A stretch of DNA of 64,000 nucleotides from Paraburkholderia phenazinium (GTDB lineage: Bacteria > Pseudomonadota > Gammaproteobacteria > Burkholderiales > Burkholderiaceae), in NCBI RefSeq assembly GCF_900142845.1, contig NZ_FSRU01000002.1:3596001-3660000 (forward strand), given 5' to 3'. The position numbers and the translations under genes were made by a program. Numbering within the stretch: the first letter of the stretch is position 1; each line of letters opens with the position of its first letter. The notes below the pieces were generated by a model. The model saw only the letters and a list, made by a program, of their open reading frames with translations, made no database searches and was not told the DNA's origin. Shown here one piece after another: positions 1-8,031 of this stretch.

Positions 1-1974
1 GGCCGCAATCTCACGATTACCAGTCCGCAGGACACCAACACGTATAACAGCCAGCAGTCGAGCGCGGGGTTCCAGGCGAGTATTTGCGTGCCGCCGATCT
101 GTTATGGCCAGACCGTGAGTGGTAGCGCGAGCGCCAGCGATCAGACGATCAAGGACAACTTCCAGTCGGTGGGCCAGCAGAGTGGGATCTATGCGGGCAC
201 GGGCGGGTTTGATGTCAACGTGGGTAACCATACGCAATTGAACGGTGGTGTTGTTGCGAGTACGGCGACGGCTGACAAGAACTCGCTGTCGACGCAGACG
301 TTTGGTTATACCAACCTGCAGAACACCGCGCAGTCGTCGGGATCGACGATTGGTTTCAGCGCAAGCGGTGGGGCCGGGCAGAGCACGGCGAATGGCGTGG
401 CCTTCACGTCGCCCGTCCAGACCGGCAGCAGCACGCCTGGTGCACAGAACTCGCAGGGCCAGGGACCGCTCGGTTTTGGCGTGGCGGGAACGAGCAGCAG
501 CGCATCCGGGACGACCTACGCGGCGGTGAGTCCGGGCACGATCACTGTGCGCGGCGACGCCGGGACGGGGCAGGACAGCACGGCGGGTCTGAGCCGCGAC
601 ACGGCGAACGCGAATGGCTCCGTGCAGAACACGTTCAATGCGCAGACTGTGGCCAACGACATGGCGATCCAGCAGGTCACGGGTCAGGTTGGGATGCAGG
701 TGGTGGGGGATGTTGCGACTGCGCTGGAGAACAAGGCCAATGCAGCGGTTGCCAAAGACCAGTCGGCTCTTGACGCAGCCGAAGCTTCGGGCGATCCGGC
801 CAGCATCGCGCAGGCGCAGGCCAATCTCACTTCTGACCAGCAGCAGGCGGCGTTGTGGGGTAACGATGGTGCGGCACGTATTGGCGCGCATGCCGCAGTC
901 GCTGCGCTCGGTGCAGGGTTGGGCGGCGGGAGCATCGCGGGTGCTGTTGGTGGGACTGTTGCGGGCGATCTCGCCGGCAACGCGGTTGACAGCGCGATGG
1001 GTGGCAATCCGACGCTGGCTGGCACACTCCTGTCCAACATCGCCTCGGGCGCGGCAGGTGCGATTGCCGGCGGCGTCCTTGGCGGCTCGGCGGGCGCGCT
1101 GAGTGGCGCGAACGGCGCGTTGAGCGCGGACCTCTACAACCGGCAACTGCACCCGCAGGAAAAAACGCTCGCGCAGAAGATAGCGTCGCAGACCGGCGGA
1201 CAGTACAGCGCACAGGACGTGGCGAACCAGCTTGCGCAAATGGGATACAGCCAGAGCGGCGTGACAGAAAGCGGAGCAGCGGCGACGGTGGAAGGGGCGA
1301 CGCCGCCGAACGACGGCACGACGTGGGCGAAGGCCGGTGTTGACCAGAACACGGGGCAAACGATCTGGACCCAGACGCTGGGGGCACCCAATCCGGCGTT
1401 GCAGGCGTTCATCCTGCAGAACACCAACGGGGCGGACGTGCCGCTGCTGCAGCAATACACAGCGTCGCCTGCAGGAGCACAATCGCAGTATGGTCCGCAG
1501 GGCACTCCAATGGGATCGTCCGCAGGTTCGATCTGCCCGAGTGGAAACTGCAATGCGAACGGATTGCTGCCCTCTCAAGGAACGGTAAATATTGGACTTG
1601 TAGGTAGTGCTACGATTCCTTACACAGGATTTAGCTTCACTGTTGGGGCTGGAGTCATAGCGGATGCCCAGGGTAATGCTGGGATTTACTGGTCCGCTGG
1701 GCCCGGCAAAGGAGTCGGCGCTGACGTTTCGGTCGGTGTGACTGTTGGTTCATATCCGGGCGCCACAACGATCCAGGACTATGCTGGGTGGTTCAACAAC
1801 GCAAGTGTGGGGGCTGGTCTTGGCGAGCATGCCAGTATCGATATCTTCCAAGATCCAACGAAGAGCATTACGAATCCACTAGCCTATGGTTCCAGTACTA
1901 CCTACGGTCTCGGGATTGGCGGGGGTGCGTCAGTTTCCCGGACATATACGGGCATCCCGATTCATACGCCATGA
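1..1974 (+). CDS. cdiA: CdiA-type contact-dependent inhibition toxin, C-terminal part (5' end outside window)
   Basis: The frame is open from the first base, so the gene starts upstream; 657 codons are visible. The first ~240 residues are Ser/Gly/Thr/Asn-rich, as in filamentous hemagglutinin repeats. Residues ~240-375 are Ala/Gly-rich with helical hydrophobic stretches, resembling the pretoxin region. An LYN motif (DLYN, codons ~377-380) then matches the junction that in Burkholderia CdiA proteins separates the conserved stalk from the exchangeable toxin. The last ~275 residues would be the toxin; they contain a CxxGxC motif (CPSGNC, ~514-519) and a glycine-rich, beta-like tail. Base composition drops after about 1590, consistent with an acquired toxin tip. 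Its stop overlaps the ATG of the next gene (ATGA). I cannot assign a toxin activity; a membrane target is an inference from the two-helix partner. A plain adhesin without toxin activity is possible. Confidence 0.85.
   Translation, partial: GRNLTITSPQDTNTYNSQQSSAGFQASICVPPICYGQTVSGSASASDQTIKDNFQSVGQQSGIYAGTGGFDVNVGNHTQLNGGVVASTATADKNSLSTQTFGYTNLQNTAQSSGSTIGFSASGGAGQSTANGVAFTSPVQTGSSTPGAQNSQGQGPLGFGVAGTSSSASGTTYAAVSPGTITVRGDAGTGQDSTAGLSRDTANANGSVQNTFNAQTVANDMAIQQVTGQVGMQVVGDVATALENKANAAVAKDQSALDAAEASGDPASIAQAQANLTSDQQQAALWGNDGAARIGAHAAVAALGAGLGGGSIAGAVGGTVAGDLAGNAVDSAMGGNPTLAGTLLSNIASGAAGAIAGGVLGGSAGALSGANGALSADLYNRQLHPQEKTLAQKIASQTGGQYSAQDVANQLAQMGYSQSGVTESGAAATVEGATPPNDGTTWAKAGVDQNTGQTIWTQTLGAPNPALQAFILQNTNGADVPLLQQYTASPAGAQSQYGPQGTPMGSSAGSICPSGNCNANGLLPSQGTVNIGLVGSATIPYTGFSFTVGAGVIADAQGNAGIYWSAGPGKGVGADVSVGVTVGSYPGATTIQDYAGWFNNASVGAGLGEHASIDIFQDPTKSITNPLAYGSSTTYGLGIGGGASVSRTYTGIPIHTP
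1129..1151 (+). repeat. LYN-junction direct repeat, copy 1
   Basis: This 23-base stretch encodes the DLYNRQL junction of CdiA and recurs identically at 3235-3257. An 11-base core (acctctacaac) also recurs at 2311-2321. Such shared junctions are where toxin tips are thought to be exchanged by recombination in CDI loci. Confidence 0.8.
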
Positions 1975-2273
1975 GTACATATGCCATGAATAAATACGCA
2001 AGATTGTTGGCTTATGCCGCTAAAGTTGTCTTGGGGGGAGTAGGGATGCTTCTAGTCGCCGCCTGGTTCTGGGTATCGTCTGCGACTAGTGGTGCGCCAA
2101 CAGTTCCGCGTCCTGAAACAGGCAACGTTGTGCCATTTAATAACCACGGGAAGACCGTCTATGTGACGCAGTTTGAAGATAGGTTCGTTGTTTGGTGCCC
2201 TGCTGCAATCGCACTTGTCATCCTGGCCGGGGCTCTATCGAAGAAGTGGATTGCGTCGGTTGAAAAGCGTTAG
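1971..2273 (+). CDS. Candidate CdiI-type membrane immunity protein
   Basis: A 100-aa protein whose ATG overlaps the cdiA stop by four bases (ATGA), the coupled arrangement expected of a toxin-immunity pair. A second in-frame ATG lies five codons in. Two hydrophobic segments are visible: about residues 12-34 (LAYAAKVVLGGVGML...) and about 73-91 (VVWCPAAIALVILAGAL), with a polar loop between them and a basic C-terminus, so it is probably an inner-membrane protein with the loop outside. It has no family that I recognise. Position supports immunity to the adjacent toxin tip, and two membrane helices would suit a toxin acting at the membrane; both are inferences. Confidence 0.65.
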   Translation: MSTYAMNKYARLLAYAAKVVLGGVGMLLVAAWFWVSSATSGAPTVPRPETGNVVPFNNHGKTVYVTQFEDRFVVWCPAAIALVILAGALSKKWIASVEKR

Positions 2274-2310
2274 AAGATGCTATCGATCATGTCATGCCCA
2301 ACTAGATGGA

Positions 2311-2781
2311 ACCTCTACAACAATCAGCGGCACGGCGAACAGCGGCGGCGCGAGCCCTTCGCCGTACAACGCGAGCCGTAGCAGCTCCGACGGGACGCAG
2401 GCGCAGACCACGCAGACCGCGACGGTGGTGACTGGCAACAGCGTCATATCGGCGAATGGTTCCGGCATGACCATTGCCTACGGAACGTCCTTAAATTTGC
2501 ATGATGGCCAAGCATATTTGGGCGGCGGCAAAGCCAATCCCTTGTCGCCGTCTGGAAATATCATGTTTGGGTATCTACTGTTTCCGGGCGATAACCCTAC
2601 GCTCGAAACCAATAATTTCCTCAATGGGGGTTCAGTCCCGATGGGAGGCTGCATGTTTGGTGTCTGCATGGGACTAAATCATTCGATCGGAGGACAGACC
2701 TCGGTCGAGTTTGGGCTGGGCACGCCCGGGATCTCGACTGGTGTTACGGTATCGAAGCCTGTCGGAGGTGCGCATTGGTGA
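2311..2781 (+). pseudogene. Displaced (orphan) CdiA C-terminal toxin module
   Basis: No credible start codon exists here: the open frame runs back into the preceding immunity gene in another frame. The block begins with acctctacaac, the same core that codes LYN in cdiA. The LYN reading frame (NLYNN) is lost within about 22 codons, while the long open frame is offset from it, so the module is out of frame at its junction. The remaining ~155 codons are Ser/Thr/Gly-rich and include a CxxGxC motif (CMFGVC) and a glycine/valine-rich tail, the same architecture as the end of the intact CdiA tip. It therefore looks like a stored, unexpressed toxin tip that recombination could move behind the cdiA stalk. 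Its stop overlaps the next start (GTGA). Confidence 0.6.
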
Positions 2782-3236
2782 AATATCGGACGTGGATGCA
2801 GCTAGTGGTAATCGCGCTGCTCATATTTGCCCTCGTAAATCTCGTGCGCTCGTGTCAGAGCGATCCCACGCAGATGCAGCTATTCAATCAGTTGGCGACA
2901 ATGCGAAATGACATGCAAGCAGTTATCCATGATGGCGGCCATGTCGTTAAATATGACAACAACGGGAAGACTACATTCGCAAGAGTCTATCTTTTGTTAA
3001 GTATCGATCGACAAACATGGACCATTGATTTGGAGCGAGCCTATAGAAATACGTTACTTGCACGTGGATGGACGCAAGTGAAGGAAGCAACCAGCGAACT
3101 TTCATTTTGCAAGAACGGGGCTTTCGCATCCGTAACTGCTCCTGCGAATACGCGCAACGGCTCAGTCGGGATGACTTTCGATGCTGCGAGCATTTCTCAG
3201 TGCCAGAAGGCCATACGTACTACAGGGGCAAGTTGA
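2778..3236 (+). CDS. Candidate immunity protein of the orphan toxin module, membrane anchored
   Basis: 152 aa from a GTG start that overlaps the stop of the orphan toxin module (GTGA), repeating the coupling seen in the first toxin-immunity pair. An N-terminal hydrophobic segment (about residues 8-22, QLVVIALLIFALVNL) is followed by RSCQS and a soluble domain of ~125 residues with three further cysteines or aromatic clusters, suggesting an anchored periplasmic or inner-membrane protein. I do not recognise the family. Because its toxin module is out of frame, this may be an orphan immunity gene protecting against siblings that carry the matching toxin. A conventional lipoprotein is less likely because the cysteine lies after a charged residue. 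Confidence 0.6.
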   Translation: MKYRTWMQLVVIALLIFALVNLVRSCQSDPTQMQLFNQLATMRNDMQAVIHDGGHVVKYDNNGKTTFARVYLLLSIDRQTWTIDLERAYRNTLLARGWTQVKEATSELSFCKNGAFASVTAPANTRNGSVGMTFDAASISQCQKAIRTTGAS

Positions 3237-3257
3237 CCTCTACAACCGGCAACTGCA
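3235..3257 (+). repeat. LYN-junction direct repeat, copy 2
   Basis: Identical to 1129-1151. It starts inside the stop codon of the preceding immunity candidate, so a further toxin module is fused directly onto the end of that gene. Confidence 0.8.
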
Positions 3258-3505
3258 TCCCGAGGAGCGCATCTTGATTGCGAATGCAGCGAATGCTATT
3301 GCAAAATCGACACGCCCTTTATCCCTTTGGAATGGCTCCCCGTTTTGCCGTTGCCGGCTTATAACGACCCGTATGATTTTATGAAAAAATTTGATATCAA
3401 TGCGCCGATCGAATAATTGATCCGCTTTGCAATGAAACGCTGTGGTTTTATGTAAACTGTCGCGTTGACCTGAAAAGTGGAAGCTGCGGCACCTTGCCTC
3501 ATTAA
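3235..3505 (+). pseudogene. Third CdiA C-terminal module, frameshifted remnant
   Basis: Starts with DLYNRQLHPEE, nearly the same as the junction of the intact cdiA. This frame runs to about AIAK at 3305. The text that looks coding then continues in another frame (from ~3303: KIDTPFIPLEWLPVLPLPAY..., ending DINAPIE at a TAA, 3414-3416). A third frame across 3404-3505 reads ADRIIDPLCNETLWFYVNC... to a TAA. Two single-base slips would join all three into one ~90-residue tip. No start codon or ribosome site precedes it. I interpret it as a decayed toxin tip; the exact slip points are not certain. Confidence 0.5.
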
Positions 3506-3805
3506 TCTTAGTTCTTGTATCGTGCGACGGGATACCGGTAAAGAGTAAAGGAGCAAACATCCCTTGACAGGCTCGCAGCGGACTGACCATCGTGCAGGCA
3601 TTGGGACGAATGTGACGTTCGGATTCCCGTTGACCTTACAGTTTCGAGGTCGTCAATATCACGGCCTCCGAATCATTGCATTGCTGAAGTGGGAGCGGCC
3701 TCCAGGGCTGAAACGCAAGGGGATTCAGGTGCAAGTGGGACTGCCCGCACCTGGGACAACTGGTGCCACGCAGATATCGATCCAACCTTGGTTGCCAAAA
3801 TCATC
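3506..3805 (+). other. Intergenic, A/T-richer stretch with no assigned gene
   Basis: A frame continuous with the downstream gene is open from about 3587 but holds no ATG, only a GTG at 3689. An 81-codon alternative frame begins at 3564 and has no recognisable content. I see no clear promoter or terminator. It may hold more toxin-module debris. Confidence 0.4.
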
Positions 3806-4759
3806 ATGACCGATCTTCGTAGCAGTGATCCTTCAATTTTAGGCGTGTCTCCTCGCTGGCCGAGCCGCAAGATAGTTGTCAAATGGCTCGAGAAATCCAA
3901 TCCTCGACCGATCGACGATCTGCTTGAATACAACAGCCGTTCCGACGCGGAAAACACGCTGAACATTCCGCCTAACTCGACATACGGCCCAGTGGGTTCC
4001 CTGCTGCGTACCAATGCTGAGTTGCTGGCGCTAACCGGGCGCCCTTGGGAACCGGCAATGTTGAACGCAACGGGGTTTCAGATGTTTGGAACGAAGTTGT
4101 ATTTCTTTTGGCACGTCAAATTCCGCAGCCTGTATCCAGAGCATCCACGTCCTCTGCGGATGATGAGTTGGGAATCGATGACGGAAGTCATGGCGATGAC
4201 GTTCATTCTCGGCCGCGTTCAGGAGGGTACGTATCAGGGGTATCTGACACACGCCGCTCTTAACCGGAAGTACCAATTGCAGCTGTCGTATGAAGAGCGG
4301 CATCGTCGAGTGCACGCTTTCATGCTACGGCTCTTTGCCGACTGGCGTGGCGATGTCGGCCACGAATGGCCGGCATTTGCCTATAGCGAACCCGTCTACG
4401 AAGGCATTCTGGAAAGGTGGCGTGAACCGGATGCCGATGTCCTGACGCCATGGCTGATAGCTGCCTGTGACCGGCATACGCACGAATCACAGCGCGACAG
4501 CGAAAGCAAGTTTTACGACTGTTCGGCGTTTCCACGCACGCCGCTCGAAATCCTTCTCCTGTTCCGGTTGCGCGAACTGGTCGGCTTGCAGAATCCCGAC
4601 CTCTGTCACCCGTTAATGGAGTCGCCTTTTGATGCGTTGCCTGAGGCACAACCACCGTACGCTCCGGATGATCTGGTTCGCGGAACGCTTACCCGAGTGC
4701 GAGAAGATTGGACCGATTTTGACCGGTTCGTCTCCCTGGAAGCGCTAGGGGCGAGCTAG
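3806..4759 (+). CDS. Conserved-looking protein of unknown function (possible immunity or effector partner)
   Basis: 317 aa from the first ATG. An upstream GTG at 3689 would add 39 residues, and neither start has a good ribosome site. The protein is soluble, rich in Trp, Arg, Glu and Leu, with no signal peptide or membrane helix. Notable segments are LLRTNAELLALTGRPWEP (~75-92), RHRRVHAFMLRLFADWRG (~171-188) and DFDRFVSLEALG at the end. I do not recognise the family. Its place directly behind the toxin/immunity modules suggests an immunity or accessory protein, but that rests on neighbourhood alone. Codon use is less GC-biased than in the core genes to the right. Confidence 0.55.
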   Translation: MTDLRSSDPSILGVSPRWPSRKIVVKWLEKSNPRPIDDLLEYNSRSDAENTLNIPPNSTYGPVGSLLRTNAELLALTGRPWEPAMLNATGFQMFGTKLYFFWHVKFRSLYPEHPRPLRMMSWESMTEVMAMTFILGRVQEGTYQGYLTHAALNRKYQLQLSYEERHRRVHAFMLRLFADWRGDVGHEWPAFAYSEPVYEGILERWREPDADVLTPWLIAACDRHTHESQRDSESKFYDCSAFPRTPLEILLLFRLRELVGLQNPDLCHPLMESPFDALPEAQPPYAPDDLVRGTLTRVREDWTDFDRFVSLEALGAS

Positions 4760-4775
4760 CTCACGCCGTCCAGAA

Positions 4776-4806
4776 AGCAAAAAGCCCGGTCACGAGGACC
4801 GGGCTA
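4776..4806 (-). terminator. Rho-independent terminator of tRNA-Thr
   Basis: A 9-bp perfect stem (agcccggtc / gaccgggct) with a 5-base loop, followed on the minus strand by TTTTT. It lies about 16 bases beyond the tRNA 3' end and would stop its transcript. Confidence 0.85.
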
Positions 4807-4821
4807 AGTGCTTGAATCGAT

Positions 4822-4897
4822 TGGTGCCCCCTGTCTGATTCGAACAGACCACCTCATGATTACAAGTCAAGTGCTCTACCAAATGAGCTAAGGGGGC
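4822..4897 (-). tRNA. tRNA-Thr (anticodon TGT)
   Basis: 76 nt with encoded CCA. The acceptor stem GCCCCC/GGGGGC pairs perfectly, the T arm contains GTTCGAATC, and the anticodon loop CTTGTAA gives anticodon TGT, reading ACA and related Thr codons. The anticodon stem CTTGA/TCATG has one T-T mismatch at its second pair; the rest of the cloverleaf is intact. A terminator follows. Confidence 0.95.
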
Positions 4898-5006
4898 GAA
4901 AGCAGGGCGTCATTATATGACAAGCTTGGCCATTCGACTATACGTGGACTTGATTGGGCGTTTTTATGCTCGCGAGTTCCACGGCGCGACGGGCCCCGGC
5001 GATTCG

Positions 5007-5150
5007 TCACGTATCCATCCCAGCCGCACCCGGACGGACCCACATGGCGTGATGAAAAATGTTGTTCGGATCGTAGCGGTGCTTGACGTCCTGCAGGAAC
5101 CCGTACAGTCCGCGGTCGCCCGCAGAACACGCCGCCAACGAACACCGCAG
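5007..5150 (-). pseudogene. C-terminal remnant of a FAD-linked oxidase (BBE-type tail)
   Basis: Read on the minus strand the last ~45 codons give [19 protein letters not shown] then HHAMWVRPG and a TGA at 5007-5009. The RYDPNNIF signature near the end is typical of berberine-bridge/FAD-linked oxidases. Upstream of about 5150 the similarity is lost and no full FAD domain is present, so this is only the 3' stump of a gene. It lies between tRNA-Thr and a methyltransferase gene, consistent with deletion near a tRNA. Confidence 0.55.
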
Positions 5151-5278
5151 CCCGCACGCTGGACACAGGGGGTACTATTCGGGCATCAATCGGCGCCGCC
5201 GACGGTCGCACTGGCCACCCGCCGCCCATGACGCGATGTTTCGCCGCGTTATCCCGAGAAAACACTTCCTGGTTCACC

Positions 5279-6421
5279 ATGCCTTTGCCTGCCACTCCCA
5301 CAGTCCCCGCCACCATTACCTGGCCCGAAGCCGACGGCCCGCGCTCTGCCCTCTGGCGCTCGGAGGCGGCAGTGCCGCCGCCCAAACGGGTCGTCGTGGC
5401 CGATGACCGCACCACCGCGGACACCGCCTACCGCCTTGCCTGCGAAGGGACGGCGCTGCTGTGGCAAGGCGATTTCCAGAACGCCCGCCAACTGTTGCAA
5501 GCGGTGACGCGCCGCGTCGAACGCAAGCCGCGCAAGCCGGCCGAGACGTTGCTCGACGCCTTCAATTTCCACCGTCAGGCGCAGTCGCAGCGCGCCCGCA
5601 CGCTGGGCATGCTGCTGATCCCGCTCGACGCCACTTACGCGATCCCCCTGCGCCGCGCGCCGGAAGTGCAGCAGGCCTGTGCGGAGACCTACGGGCCGCC
5701 GACCGACGAACCGTCCGTGGTGTCGTTGCGCGAACTGCTCGGTCTGATCGGCGCGCACGAATGGCGCAAGAAGGGCGTGGAGATTCCCGAGCTCGGCGAG
5801 CGCATTCATCCGCACTACGGCGTGTTCTCGCCGGTGCGCGGCGAGTATGTCGACCTCGTGGCGCGCACGCCGCTGCCGTCGCTGAACAAAGCGTTCGATA
5901 TCGGCACCGGCACGGGCGTGCTCGCCGCCCTGCTGGCCAAACGCGGCGTGAAGAAGATCGTCGCCACCGATCAGGACCCGCGTGCGCTGGCCTGCGCGCG
6001 CGAGAATCTGACGCGCCTCGGCTATGCCCAGCAGGTCGAGGTGATCGAGGCGGATCTGTTCCCCGAGGGCCGCGCGCCGCTCGTGATCTGCAACCCGCCG
6101 TGGGTGCCGGCGCGGCCCGCGTCGCCGATCGAATACGCCGTCTACGATATGGAAAGCCGCATGCTGCTCGGCTTCCTGAACGGGCTGGCGGAACATCTGT
6201 CGCCCGGGGGCGAGGGCTGGCTGATTCTCTCGGACTTCGCCGAGCATCTCGGCCTGCGCAGCCGTGAGTTTCTGCTCGCGGCGATCGAAAAGGCGGGGCT
6301 CGTTGTGGTCGGCCGGGAAGATATCCGGCCGCGGCATCCGAAGTCGTCGGACGAGACCGATCCGTTGCATGCCGCACGCGTGGCGGAAGTGACGTCGCTG
6401 TGGCGCTTGAAGGCGCGCTAG
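5279..6421 (+). CDS. Class I SAM-dependent methyltransferase, HemK/PrmC-like
   Basis: 380 aa from the ATG giving MPLPATPTVP; an upstream start at 5228 would add 17 residues. The N-terminal half (~1-190) is a helical recognition region. The C-terminal half is a Rossmann methyltransferase with motif I DIGTGTGVLAA (~212-222), the acidic ATDQDP end of strand 2 (~236) and the NPPW motif (~284-287) that in this superfamily positions a planar amino group of glutamine, asparagine or a base. This suggests N-methylation of protein or nucleic acid; the true substrate is unknown. It stands alone, with remnants of an oxidase on its left and a convergent flavoprotein gene on its right. Confidence 0.8.
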   Translation: MPLPATPTVPATITWPEADGPRSALWRSEAAVPPPKRVVVADDRTTADTAYRLACEGTALLWQGDFQNARQLLQAVTRRVERKPRKPAETLLDAFNFHRQAQSQRARTLGMLLIPLDATYAIPLRRAPEVQQACAETYGPPTDEPSVVSLRELLGLIGAHEWRKKGVEIPELGERIHPHYGVFSPVRGEYVDLVARTPLPSLNKAFDIGTGTGVLAALLAKRGVKKIVATDQDPRALACARENLTRLGYAQQVEVIEADLFPEGRAPLVICNPPWVPARPASPIEYAVYDMESRMLLGFLNGLAEHLSPGGEGWLILSDFAEHLGLRSREFLLAAIEKAGLVVVGREDIRPRHPKSSDETDPLHAARVAEVTSLWRLKAR

Positions 6422-6509
6422 GACGCCAAGCGTCCGCCGGTTTTTCGACGGCGGGCGCGAACCCGGCGCGTGAACCCGACGCGCGAACACCGCGTCAGCC
6501 CTGGCGGCC

Positions 6510-7787
6510 TCAGCTTCCTGCGCCTGCCAGATAAGCCAGCGCGCCGCGCCCCGCCACGAGCCCGCTCGCGAAGCACGCGGTGAGCAGGTAACCCCCGGTC
6601 GGGGCCTCCCAGTCGAGCATTTCGCCGGCGCAGAACACGCCCGGCACCTGCCCGATCATCAACTGCGAATCCAGCGCCTCAAAGGGAATGCCGCCCGCGC
6701 TGCTGATGGCTTCTTCAATCGGGCGCGGACGCACGAGCTTCAACGGCAACGCCTTGATCGTCTGGGCGAGGCGCGTCGCATCGGTGAAGGCCTCCTTCGA
6801 GAGCGCCTCGTGCAGCAATCCGAGCTTGACCCCGGCGAGGCCAAGGCGGCTTTGCAGATGACTCGACATCGAACGCGAGCCGCGCGGCCGGGTGACTTCG
6901 TCCAGCACGCGTTGCGCGGTGTGTCCGGGCAGGAGATCGAGCGTGATCGTCACCTCGGCATCGGCCCGTAACCGCTCGCGGATCGGCGCCGACAGCGCGT
7001 ACACCAGACTGCCCTCGATGCCCGTTTCGGTGACGATGAACTCGCCTTGCCGATGCTGCACGCCGCCATCGACGTCGGTCAGCGTGATGGCTACGGGCTT
7101 CACCGGCTGTCCCGCGTAGCGCTCGCGGAAGTAGTCGCTCCAGTTGGCGTCGAAGCCGCAGTTGGCCGGACGTAGCGGCTCGACCGGCACGTCGCGTTCG
7201 CTCATCAGCGGAACCCACGCCGCATCCGAGCCAAGGCGCGGCCAGCTTGCGCCGCCGAGCGCGAACACCACGGCGTCGGCACTCACCTGCTGCTCGCCCG
7301 ATGGCGTCATGAAGCGCAGCGTGGGACGCGCGCCGGCCACGGTATCCGCGACATCGTCGCTGCTCCATCCCACCCACTTGTGCCGCATGTGAAAGCGCAC
7401 GCCGGCCTCTTTCAGACGATGCAGCCAGGCGCGCAGCATCGGCGCCGCTTTCATGTCGGTGGGAAACACGCGGCCCGAACTGCCCACAAAAGTTTCGACG
7501 CCGAGCTCCTGCAGCCATGTGCGCAGCGCGTCCGGGCCGAACGCCGCGAGTAGCGGGGCGATCTGCGGCTGCCTCGCGCCGTAGCGCCCGAGGAACGGCT
7601 CGAGCGGCTCCGAGTGTGTGATGTTCATGCCGCCTTTGCCCGCCATCAGGAATTTGCGCCCGACCGACGGCATCGCGTCGTATACGTCGACGCGCACGCC
7701 GCCGAGCGCCAGGGCCTCGGCGGCCATCAGCCCGGCGGGGCCGCCGCCGACTACGGCGACACAAACGGATTCAGGCAAGGTGGGCAT
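6510..7787 (-). CDS. NAD(P)/FAD-dependent oxidoreductase, BaiN/HI0933 (YhiN) family
   Basis: 425 aa from the ATG giving MPTLPESVCV; ATGs three codons upstream and further leftmost codons are possible. A Rossmann FAD motif VAVVGGGPAGLMAAEAL starts near residue 9, followed by the family signature GRKFLMAGKGGMNITHSE (~44-61). The C-terminal end has the FAD-binding CAGEMLDWEAPTGGYLL. Family members are flavoproteins of uncertain role; some reduce steroid intermediates or take part in rRNA hydroxylation. Substrate here is unknown. The gene is convergent with the methyltransferase on its left and has no operon partner. Confidence 0.85.
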   Translation of the reverse strand: MPTLPESVCVAVVGGGPAGLMAAEALALGGVRVDVYDAMPSVGRKFLMAGKGGMNITHSEPLEPFLGRYGARQPQIAPLLAAFGPDALRTWLQELGVETFVGSSGRVFPTDMKAAPMLRAWLHRLKEAGVRFHMRHKWVGWSSDDVADTVAGARPTLRFMTPSGEQQVSADAVVFALGGASWPRLGSDAAWVPLMSERDVPVEPLRPANCGFDANWSDYFRERYAGQPVKPVAITLTDVDGGVQHRQGEFIVTETGIEGSLVYALSAPIRERLRADAEVTITLDLLPGHTAQRVLDEVTRPRGSRSMSSHLQSRLGLAGVKLGLLHEALSKEAFTDATRLAQTIKALPLKLVRPRPIEEAISSAGGIPFEALDSQLMIGQVPGVFCAGEMLDWEAPTGGYLLTACFASGLVAGRGALAYLAGAGS

Positions 7788-8031
7788 GCTGTGCATTCGG
7801 GTGAGGGGCGAGGCGGTGGGCACGAAGGTGTGAAAAAGGCGGGGTGCGCGGCCAGCTTGCCACGGCTGGCGACGCAAAGCCCGCTATTTTCACACTGCGT
7901 GCTGCCCGGGGGCAAACGCGGCACGCGGCCGCACGACTGCCCCGCGAGGACCAACTCAAGTCATGCCCGGCATTGGACGCTATCCTGCGACCTACCTGCA
8001 ACGTGCCTGGTTCTTCAACCCGCACAACGAA

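Noticed and set aside
3564..3809. 81-codon plus-strand frame
   Set aside because: No ribosome site or recognisable content, and it overlaps the upstream part of a better frame.
4822..5278. Phage integration at tRNA-Thr
   Set aside because: No integrase, phage gene or duplicated tRNA end is visible inside the window.
5249..6490. 413-codon open frame opposite the HemK-like methyltransferase
   Set aside because: The plus strand carries clear methyltransferase motifs; the reverse does not.
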